The notes under the pieces were generated by a model that was not told the DNA's origin, did no database searches, and worked only from the letters and a program-made list of their open reading frames with translations. Below are positions 54,184 through 64,000 of a stretch of DNA of 64,000 nucleotides, one piece after another. Origin of the DNA: Romanomermis culicivorax. Taxonomy: Eukaryota > Nematoda > Enoplea > Mermithida > Mermithidae. Numbering within the stretch: the stretch's first letter is position 1; each line of letters opens with the position of its first letter. A program made the position numbers and the translations under genes. The DNA is taken from NCBI GenBank assembly GCA_963922205.1, contig CAWUHX010000304.1, forward strand, positions 1-64,000. Reading direction: 5' to 3'.

Positions 54184-55155
54184 GAATAAGTCAATCAAGA
54201 AAAAAGAAACGAAAAACATGCATTAAGAGATGTGTCAACAGTGAACAAACCAGAATAAAAAGCTGTAATGTCATCAAAACACACACGCTATAGAGCAGCC
54301 ATAATTTCAGAATCTGACGATTTGTGCCAAAATGTGTGACAATCATAACAACCAGATCGAATTTTGGGACTAAATAGGCCATGCGCCAAAACGTCTACCC
54401 GCCCGATCTCCATTTTTCCATTTTAAAGATAACTTTTTTGAAAATTCGTTATTTTGACAATTGCTGTTGTGTGTTTCGCTGAACAGGGATGAGACTTTTT
54501 CATTCAGGGCGCAGGAACTGATGCCGTATGCGAAAGGGGAAGTATGTGAACAAAATCTTAGGCTCGTTTATAGCTTCCTTTTCCCAACAGAATGGAAATG
54601 CAATCGACGGAACGTAACCGAACCAGCGGAAATTTTCATTCGGTTCGGTTGGAGCTTACTGTCGGTCGTTTTCCGCAAAATTACATCCGACCGGAAGTAT
54701 AGATTTTCAGGCTGATCTTTTCAATCGTTGACGATCTGTTCCATCGGAAAAGACAAGTATAAATGAGCTTTTAGAGTTCTAATCACTGTGGTGCGTTTTT
54801 TTTAGCCACGCACAAAAATTTCTTATCATTTTCTGCGCACAACAGAAGTTTTTGATCGCGAAGCTGTCAAAGTGTTTTTTCTACTGAGAGAATCGATGGC
54901 TAGGTGCATTGTCCGGCTTTTTAGCAGGTTCAAATGCAAAATTTTCCGGTGCTGTGCGAATTTGCATCTTTTCCGTCACACTTCTCTAATTGTGGTAATA
55001 TCGAATATAAATACTGTGCTTGAATAGACTTCATTCTGTACGGTGTGCATTTGGCGCGATTTTGAAGGTTGAAATCTGAAATGGAAAGGATATCACCTAT
55101 GATATTCTGTTTTTAAGCTAAAAGAAGGCCAAAAAATGTAGATTATTCCTTACTT
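54184..55155. other. Gene-free spacer
   Basis: No supported gene, RNA or repeat. The open frame at 54461-54715 has no recognisable domain. Confidence 0.4.
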
Positions 55156-56699
55156 AAGGCCGATGTATAGTCGTCCTGATCCTTAAAAAAATGGCCTTTC
55201 CTGAGTCAGGAAAGCTCGTTCCCTAAATTTTCGATCCTGACGCAATCCGTAATCCTGAAATCAGGATCGGGATAGCGTTCCCGACCTGATAAGGAAAGGT
55301 GTTCCCGATGTCTTCCTGATCGGGAAAGGATCGGCTTTCCTGACGTCGGGAACAAAGTACAAGCCTTCCGTACTTTTTAAGGATCGGGAAAGCTACACGC
55401 TACAGTAAATACTCATCAAATGCGAAACGGCTTTAGCCTGCGCATAATTCTAGTTACATTTTCCGGTAATTGGAATGTAAAATGAAGTGAAATTAGCAAA
55501 AACTAAGAATTCGCTACCAGATAAGATAGAGTAGTCAGTTAAGAAATAGATTTTTCAATTTTTTCGGTGAAATATGCGCACTTTACGCAAGTGCAATACT
55601 TTGCAACTACAGCGCGTTGTAATACTGTAGTCATGTTCGTTTACAACAAAACGGCAGATTTGCGGCTTTTGTTGATTGATTCCAGCGTTTTATTTATTGA
55701 AAAATTAACTTTCTAAAAAATTAATTTTAATGTCAACCTTTATTAATTTAAAAAAATTTAAAATTAAAATATTTAAAATTAAAATATTTAAAATTAAAAT
55801 ATTTAAAATTAAAATATTTAAAATTAAAATATTTAAAATTAAAATATTTAAAATTAAAATATTTAAAATTAAAATATTTAAAATTAAAATATTTAAAATT
55901 AAAATATTTAAAATTAAAGTATTTAAAATTTAAAATTTAAAAAAATTAAAGTTTAAAATTAGAAAATTTTAACATTTTAAATTAAAAACTTTTTAAATTA
56001 GAAAATTGAAAATTGAAAAAATAAAAATTTTAAATTTTAAATTAAAAAATGAAAAATTTAAATTTAAAAAATTTTAAATTAAAAAATTTAAAATTAAAAA
56101 ATTTAAGGTTGAAAAATTTAGAATTAAAAAATTTTAAATTTAAAAATTTTGAATTTAAAAATTCAAAATTTAAAAATTCAGTTTAAAAATTTAAAACCAA
56201 AAAATTTTTCAATTTCAAATAAATAAATTTTTAAAAAATATAAAATTTAAAACCAAAAATTTTAAAATTTCAAATTAAGAAATTTTTTAAAAATATGAAA
56301 TTCAAAACTTAAAATTTTAAATTAAAAAATTAAAAAATTGAAAAATTGAAAAATTGAAAAATTTAAAATTAAAAAAATTAAGGGGGGATTGAAATATGAC
56401 AATAAACAAAAAACACCATAAAAACAATGTATGTAAACATGTGCAACACAAAAAAAATATCAGAATAATGTACAAGATCAATAAAATGTATAAAATCTAC
56501 TGTCTGGTCGTCTTCATTTATACAACTTACGCATCTCAATATCTAATCTTACTGTAAAATATTTGTCATGTAGTCGTCCTGATCCTTGAATCTAGGGACG
56601 TTAAGGACGACTTTACCTGGTCCTATCCTTTCCTGATCCTTATCGGGTCAGGAACTCAGGATTAAGGATCAGGATTACGGATTACTATACATCGGCCTT
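55156..56699. mobile_element. TIR element carrying an AT minisatellite
   Basis: The ends AAGGCCGATGTATAGT (55156) and its complement, ending at 56699, form a 16-bp inverted repeat. Subterminal regions on both sides are rich in variants of TCCTGATCC and GGATCAGGA, in both orientations, and may form extensive hairpins. The middle is almost pure A/T, including a 15-bp minisatellite. No coding capacity. The flanking bases do not show a clear target duplication. Confidence 0.65.
55748..55933 (+). repeat. 15-bp AT minisatellite, about 12 copies
   Basis: The unit ATTTAAAATTAAAAT is repeated nearly perfectly about twelve times. It then degrades into related A/T words as far as about 56380. It reads as a repeated five-residue peptide in one frame, which explains the 67-residue open frame there. 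It is not a gene. Confidence 0.95.
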
Positions 56700-58096
56700 T
56701 ACATATGCCTGATTGCTCCCTTGAATTTGGCATGAGTTCTATGGAAATATAGAGCAAAATGGAATTTTCCTACTGTCGCGCCGATGTGACGTCGATATGC
56801 GAATGGGGGGGGGGGTTTCGGATATTTTTAATATTTAAAAATAATAACAAATAACAATATTTAAACGAAATTATGTTCGAGTTAAAAAAACCCGTCGTTC
56901 CGATAGTTGAGAGAAAAAGTGTACGCGATTAAACGGGTATACTGTATGCAATGCAAAGCCCCAAAAATGGCAAAGCTAGCGCTTGAAAAAACTGACAATC
57001 ACGGTATGTTGTAGGGACGACCCTACGCTCGAAAAATAGCTCCCGAAAAAACTTAAACGTGAAAACGAAGAATCATCCGAGAATGAGAATCTCCTCGATT
57101 CTCGTGTTGACTATTTATATGGACGTAGTCATGGAACCAATCAAAATTGGGCAGTATTTTGAACCGCCCATTCCAGTGCACAGGTGCCATACTGTGCAGT
57201 TTACTGTAAATTGGCACGTGTGAGCGTGGGAAGCTCGTATTTTGCATACGTTTGGGCTTTTGCATAATTTTATGCTGTTTACACAGGCCTATTAGTGGTT
57301 GTTCTTGTAATTGTATGTGTGTGTAGATTTTTGATGTTTCTCGGAATGACGGTTAAACAACAGAAAAAGACGAAGAAAACAGAGTAGTAACTAAAAAAAA
57401 AGTTCGTCGCCTGGGTCAAAACACGACGTAGGGCACAAATGAAATTGCATCGAAAAAAACCTTTTGTACAGAAAAATGAAAAACATTTACACATTCGAAG
57501 AAATGGGATTTTACAAACTTTCACTCTTTGTTACACTACTATTGCGATGAACATGAAATCATTGATTTTTCTCACACTTCCTATTTGATACAATCATTTT
57601 CCGAGTGAGAATCTGAACCGAAAGTATTATAAATCAATTTTAAACAGGAAAAACCTATTCAGTGCTGAATTTCTCCACTCATTTCTGCACGGTAGCTTGC
57701 CAAAAATATTCCAAAGGTTTTGAGCTCTTACTTCCCAGTTCAATTATTATCATAATAACTGTTGAACTTCTAAGAAGTATGAGTTATTCATACAACTTGG
57801 ATCTGGGAAATCAAACGTATATACACGATTTTTTATTCACATGGACAGGAATCCGACGACTGCAGAAATCCGTATCCGATTTAGTCAAAAAAGTGGATAC
57901 ACGTCCTATCCCTGAAAAATATTGCGCATGACGCTCGAGGGTAACGACTCCTTTCAAGTGCTAAGAAATTTTTTCAAGTGGTCATTAGAGTTCGAAGTCT
58001 CGCCACTTATAATGTACATTTATATTTACGAATTCGCCAAATATTTTCACAAAAATTGAAGGTGGAAAATTTGCATACAAAAAAATGATCGTAAAA
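56700..58096. other. Spacer downstream of PMS2 with a doubtful small frame
   Basis: Between the minisatellite element and the PMS2 stop codon I see no firm gene. A plus-strand frame at 57662-57931 ends with a plausible-looking 50-residue stretch (from ATG at 57779, including FTWTGIRRLQKSVSDLVKKV). It has no domain I recognise and no splice signals that decide the matter. The run of nine G near 56806 is isolated. Confidence 0.35.
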
Positions 58097-61000
58097 TCAG
58101 TTGAGCATTTTTTCGTTCCCGTTTCGCAATAACAAGCCTTTCAAACAGAGCAAATGGCGCATGGTTGGACGACCGTGCGGACAATTCCAAGGTTGGTCGA
58201 TTTCGGCCATGTTAGAAACGATCCGTTTCATTTGGTCTCGATTCAAAATGTGACCGATCATCACCGATTTCCGACAAGCCTTCGACGCGAATAATGCCCG
58301 AACGCTAGGCGGTCGACAAAACGTACCCGGAAAATCGTTCTGCATTTTAATCAAATAGTTCAAGTCATTCTGAACAACAAAGTGAGTTATATAAAAATCA
58401 CATCGACAAAATATGGACGGTAGTAGACCTCAACCAGAAAATGTTCGACCACGCCAAGACTACACTTTTCGGGGCGAGCAGAAACCCTTTGGTCCAAAAT
58501 TGGGCATCAATCGATAGATCTTGCTTAATTGTTGCCGATGATATGGACCACAGCAGAATTTTTTACTTTTGAAAATCACTGTCCGCATACATAGACAACT
58601 ACGAATTTCCATAAATATCAGATCATTTTTGGAATTTCAAAAGTACAATCTCGAGATAATATAATGCCGGATGGTGATAAAAAGGGTCCTTCTAAAAAGT
58701 CCATTGTACATTGGCCAGTCAAGCAAGTGTGAGGAATTTCTTATCAAATGGCCTAATCTATCCACTACAGTTCCTCGTCTCAAAATTTTGTATCTATAGG
58801 TACAGTAAACAATCAGCTGTACTCATTCATAGTAAGCCACTACTTTTTATATGAATTCTTACTTTAATTCTTTGAAAATTAGGTAATAATCATTATTGGA
58901 GTTGGCAAAGCAAGCATAAATAGAAACTGAGTGGATTAAAAAGTGGACATATGGTTCCTGAACTACAACTCTAAAATTATGACAAACTGACACTTCATTC
59001 TATTAAAATTTGCAATTTTTTAAAACTTCCTCTGTTTTTTTGATTGAGAGCTGCAGGAAGTCTGGAATTGGTTTCAAATCACATATAACTTTTCATAATA
59101 GGATTGAGCGTTTCTGCTTTATAACTCAATTTTCCAAAGGTATTTTACGTTATTTTCCTTGATTTTTCTGGAATCCGTCGAAAAAATTCATGAAGAATCA
59201 CAGAACTGAGTGGTTTTTGCCTCATACCAATCACACTGCGGTTTTGAAAATTTTGCTATGTAACGCTAGAGACGGAATCCTCATATCTGTTCTGATAACT
59301 GTAAGGTAGAATTTTCAGGCCTTTTAAGACCACCTTGCATATTTTTTCCATCCAAGAAGCAAAATACTTGAAACGAAATCCCTTCAGAATTCATACCTGA
59401 AAAAATAACGAGACTGTGTTTCATCATTTGATCTTTGATAAAAATAATTGTCTTTCTGTTTTCAATGTGGAATCATTTCAGAACTGTAAAATATTAATTA
59501 ACAATGGCTAGTATCTTAAACTAGAGTTCGTCTCTACGTTTCATTCTGCAATTTTTTAATGTTATTTTGTTGTATCTATTTAAATTTGCTTTCTTTAGAT
59601 TTTTTACTTTTTCCACATGAAAATTTTCGACAAAAAACAGGTCGCATTTCTGTAAATGTTTTTTATCTTGTCTATTTCTTATTGATATTTGCGTTTTGTC
59701 TGCTGACCATTTTTCCATTCCACAATTTCCAATTGGTGTATCATTTTGATTCTCACGATATTTTCTTTTATTTTTGATTAGATTTCAGTTATAAGTCTGA
59801 AATGTTACGAAAATTTGTTCAAAAACGAAAATTATATACTAACCTTATTCTTAAAAAAAGTTATTCATAGATGACGATTATCGACTTCAATTTTTATGGT
59901 TTAATAAACTCTTTTCTAAATGCCCCCTTCTCAAAATCCACCAATTTACAAAACTTTTAAATGTAATAAGTGATATATACTAAACATTGAGGACTATGAA
60001 CGTAATTTCTATTTGGCCTTCATGATTAGATTAATTACACATACCTTCCAATTAGCATTATCCTTTCCCGACGATGGTATGGCCGATAATTTGACTTCGC
60101 TAGAATCGTTCGAATAGTTGAACAAGAATTCGAAGCCGTTTCGCCGAAAAACGTGCAAATTGTCGGCTATGATATTCAATTCGCAAGGTGAAACATCGGC
60201 CAATGTTTGAGGGATGACTAATTTTTGTCCGATCACCGTTTCACTCATCTGTTGTAATTCGAAATTAAATTTTTCGTCGCTGGCGTGTTGATCGATGATG
60301 AATAAATCTTCGGTAGCTTGAAGAAGTGAATGAAAGATCAAAGAATTTAGGGGGATTCAATCTGAACCAAGTCCGGATGTCAAAACTTTTACCATGAATC
60401 ATTTAATTCATACATGTAATTGGGGGGAAGTGCTATGGGAACCCCCCCCCCAGAAATCGTCGACCATATGGCTAGCCATTGGGCGACCGTCCCCCAGGAT
60501 TTTCCAAGTCTATGGCTAGCCATAGGGTAGCCCATGGACCCCCATACTTTGGTCGGAAGAATGTAAATTTTTTGATGAAAAATGTCAATTTTTGAACAAA
60601 AAATGGTCAAAAACGCCAATTTTCTCGGCGCTTCGCCCCACAAATACATTTTTTATCATTTTTAAAACTCTTTTTCGGACTTTTTTCGTGAAAAAATCGA
60701 ATTTTTTTCCTTCCGAGATCCCTCCCGCCAAAATTTTGGGAATTACCGACCCCGGCCCAAAAAAGTGGACCAAACCCCTCCTCAGACCTCGGGGCTCCGT
60801 TACATGTATGATTTAATTGATCTATAAACCGAAAAATCTAGTATCAGTCGAGTCGAGCTATATTTCGTTTTCAGTTTTTCTGTTGTTTCTAGCCGTTCGA
60901 ATTTTAAGGATAGCAATTGGGAATCTATTTCATGTTCACAATATGATTAAATCTAAAACTTTGAAATCCAAAAACATATTTCTAGCTTATCTTATAAAGA

Positions 61001-63772
61001 TTAGACATAAAAAACTTGACATGTCTGATTGTATCCACTTGTAAAATATCGTTCACATACAAAAATGTTTCAGCCCTGTATCAATTTTTAATCCAAATTT
61101 CGAATATTACACCTTTTAGTCTGCATAAAAGGATCCAGCATATAGAAAATTTAGCTCAGTTTCTCATTCGTATAAAGTTCGATCAACATCTACTCTCCTT
61201 CATGCCTCCTGGAAAAACACGAATTTTTAGCAAACCTGGCTGAATGGCAAGAATAAAACCGGCATTGAATTGACCAACGACTTGCATAGATTTGAAAGAC
61301 GTTTTATCGACTCGTTTACTGAGAAGATTTTCGGCAGCTTCGCCATTATCTTTACTCATTGAAATCGAATCGATCAATTCATCGACGACTAGTAGCGAAA
61401 AACGAAAAGAAGAAAACAGAATTAGACAAGTTCATCAGGAACCAGATTTCTGGTTGAGACATGGATAATTTTTGATATGAAGATGGATTTAGCAAACAAA
61501 ATCATTTTCATAATCCATTCCAGAATCAGAGTAAGAATGAAAAACAAAAAATAAAAAATGATTTCGGATAGTCTCAGGCATAAATGAAGACAGATGACAT
61601 CCGTCTTTTCCAGACCATGGTTTAATTTCTCTGATCATTCTGATTACAGATCGCTCTACAGCACGATTTACCAACCTTTCATCTTCATCGATTTTCGAAA
61701 AATTCTTGCAAGCTTTCTTCAACGAATTGAAATTTACGTCAATTTTACGCACTTTTCTCTTTACACCGGCCAAAATTTCCGCTGTTTCCAGTTTTTTAGA
61801 TAATTCCGAACCATCGCAGAATGAACTATCCGAATCAGCAAGGACGACTTCTGCCGATGGTTGGCCTTCACTCTTCGAAGTCGAAAAATCAAATATATTC
61901 GACGACAAATTTCCGGAATCATTAGAAAATTTACGATGTAAATTTAAGGCGACGCCATCTAGTCGATCTAATTTAAAAGAATCAGAAGCAGAATTGACGG
62001 GTACATCTGGCTCGTGGAAAGTTAAAACGAAATTATCCAACGTTCCGTTCTGTTGTCGACCATTTCCGACATAATCTTCCCGTCTTTTCATAAGGGACGT
62101 TTCTTTTGAGTGATCAGATTCATAAATTACGCTAACTGGAGATCTTTCGCTCGATGTTTGTTCATCGTCACATTGATTTGCTAAAGAATAAGCGTCGAGT
62201 GGGGCTGCTTTGAACAAATTTTCCTTTTATGTTACAAGGGACATGAATTTTTTCTACTGAAGAGATGTAAATAAATTTTATTGCTGCTCTTGTCTCAATC
62301 GTATATCAAGTATCAATTGTCATAGATTTTTCAGCTAATGTAATCTGGCGAAATGATCAGATTTTTTTAAAGTAAAAAAATGTCCTGCAGACTATAAGTC
62401 TAGTGGTTAAGAAGGTAGTGGCATTTAAAGATGAAAACTATCTGAAGTAGCCCAAAATTAACCTCAACGAAAACCAATTTGAGCCGATGATGAATTAATC
62501 AAATCGGAATCGGAAATTTGACAAATTACCCAAAACGAGAAAAAAAGAATGCGAATGGAGTAAAATTGTGAATATCTTCACTTTCCATGGAAAATGCTTA
62601 CGTGATTTCAACACTCGTGAATTCGAGCTTTTGTCCTCGCTGGAATTCGTAAAATTTGAGCTATTCGTTAATGCGAACTGCGCCGCATCAAAATTCAGGC
62701 TTTTCCTAAGAGCGGTCCTCAAGTAAGCAAGCAAAATTTTCTCTTCGGCTACGAAAACTGTTCGCTTATCGGGTGTAATATTGATATCGACATTACATTG
62801 ATCGATGACGATATTCAAAACTAGGACCGGATATTGATAACTACGATTGAATTCGCGGTAAATTTCATTGGCTAATTTGCATATTTTGGAATAATCGCAC
62901 GGTCGACCGTTAATAAAAATGTATTGACGATCTGAAATCGATCGACCTTGTTCTTTTCTCGGCCCGGAAACGTAGCCTTGAAAAATTGGCCGTGGAAAAG
63001 CTCCTAATTTTTGTAGGTCGATGTTATATATCGCCAAATCTTGGTCATCCGGTCGTTCAATATTCTTGATTTCGACCAGACAATCGAATTGTTTATCGCC
63101 GAAAAGGGCGCAAATGGACGTTTTCAGCGTGGAAATTTTCGAACCGAAAGTTTTGCATACTATTTGGCGTCTATTAGAGTTTGATATATGAATCAACTCG
63201 AAACGAACGTCGTAATTGATCAAGCAATACGCGTTAATTAGCGATGTTACTTTAGCGAATTCGCGTTTACAATGTTTCTCGAATTCGCGACGTCTGACGA
63301 TTAAAGTATCGAAAAAATTTCTCATCACTACAGTTGTTCCGACCGTTCTTGCGCAAGTAGATTGGTCAACTATATTTCCCTGATGATCAAATTGTAATTT
63401 GAATGCTACTTCGGAGCCGACGTTTCTAGTAACAATCGATAAATCAGATAATGCTGCTAGAGCGCTAAGGGCTTCTCCGCGAAAACCAAAAGTTCGCACA
63501 TCGTACAAATGGGAAAAATCGCCGATTTTTGATGTCGAATGAGCTTTGGCTAGCGCGTGAAAATTTTTTTCATCGATGCCAATGCCGTTATCGGAGATTT
63601 CTACATCGCCCAAACCGAAATCTCTAATTTTAATTTCCACGGTAGTGGCGCGAGCGTCCAACGAATTTTCGACTAACTCTTTCACGGCTGCTGGTAAGGA
63701 TAAAATTACTTGACCTGTACATATGCGATGAATAACATCTTTAGTTAACGGTGAAATAACTTTTTCGGACAT
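58097..63772 (-). CDS. PMS2: Mismatch repair endonuclease PMS2 (MutL homologue)
   Basis: PMS2 pairs with MLH1 as MutL-alpha and nicks DNA during mismatch repair. I infer five exons on the minus strand: 63772-62602, 62204-61599, 61388-61236, 60316-60045, 58369-58097, with consistent phases, giving ~824 residues (human 862). The GHKL ATPase motifs are intact: VKELVENSLDA (E35), DNGIGI (D61-G65), FGFRGEAL (96-102) and GTTVVM. A disordered linker (about 390-590) follows. The C-terminal endonuclease has the full metal motif DQHASDEKFNFE (652-663), ACRKS (765-769) and CPHGRP (797-802), so nuclease activity is predicted. Exon 1 alone encodes 390 residues without an intron. Exon 2 begins at a tandem AAG/CAG acceptor, and its donor (GTCATC at 61598) is poor and the least certain junction. 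A 3' splice-like TGTGTTTTCAG lies 32 bases before the ATG. It is convergent with UBE3D. Confidence 0.95.
60409..60810 (+). mobile_element. CATACATGTA-family MITE in PMS2 intron 3
   Basis: Inverted ends CATACATGTAA and TTACATGTATG, with the exact 8-bp duplication ATTTAATT at 60401-60408 and 60811-60818. All family landmarks are present (C run, GCTAGCCAT palindromes, CGGCGCTTCGCCCC, CGTGAAAAAATCG). The transposon is antisense to PMS2. Confidence 0.88.
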
Positions 63773-64000
63773 AGAAATCGTTGATTCTTGGATGTCTTAC
63801 TTTTCTGAAAACACACAGAAAATAAAATTAAGAATAAAAAATGCGATGGAATGCAGTTTTAATGGATCACCAAATGCAGTCACATGACAAAATTACGGGG
63901 CATAAATGCAAAATCGAGTATTATATTATGATTTGAAGCTTGGGGAAAGGTGATGCAGATAGTTTGCAATTTAACATAACAACGGACAATAAATGAATAA
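63773..64000 (-). promoter_or_regulatory. PMS2 5' flank
   Basis: Presumed leader and upstream region of PMS2. The 32 bases directly before the ATG follow a 3' splice-like TGTGTTTTCAG. I see no clear TATA box in the short stretch available. Confidence 0.35.

Noticed and set aside
55730-55933. 67-residue frame with a repeated FKIKI peptide
   Set aside because: It is the in-frame translation of a 15-bp AT minisatellite.
61706-62074. 122-residue plus-strand frame
   Set aside because: It is the antisense shadow of PMS2 exon 2.

Overview
This is a stretch of animal (metazoan, invertebrate-like) nuclear DNA: AT-rich, with spliced protein genes, introns from about 55 bases to several kb, GT-AG splice sites, and dense transposon debris in introns and between genes. 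I could not place the species. Exon structures below were built by hand, by matching splice signals and reading phase. All four protein genes close into uninterrupted frames.

Layout. 1-6037: no gene; repeat fragments and a remarkable nest of transposons inside transposons (2798-5697). 6038-19504 (+): a 17-exon gene for a ~977-residue acidic nuclear protein with three matrin/U1-type zinc fingers and an RS domain; I do not recognise it. 21038-29875 (+): an 18-exon mitofusin gene (~781 residues) with all GTPase motifs and paired membrane segments. 29876-41471: no gene; several mobile elements, including a ~2.9-kb foldback element and inverted tRNA-derived SINE-like copies. 41472-49183 (+): a 9-exon UBE3D (HECT_2 family E3 ubiquitin ligase) gene. 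49184-58096: repeats, including a solo LTR and an element carrying a 15-bp AT minisatellite. 58097-63772 (-): a 5-exon PMS2 (MutL) gene, convergent with UBE3D.

The genes share no pathway: RNA/nuclear function, mitochondrial fusion, ubiquitin or CPSF-linked function, and mismatch repair. All four start codons lie 11-38 bases after a 3' splice-site-like signal, so 5'UTR introns or spliced-leader trans-splicing should be considered.

The most distinctive signal is a pair of non-autonomous DNA transposon families with ends CATACATGTA and CATACCTGTA, long G/C homopolymer tracts and 8-bp target-site duplications, inserted in both orientations in nearly every large intron and spacer. Many repeats also carry short GC palindromes of the form GGCGCGAAGCGCC.
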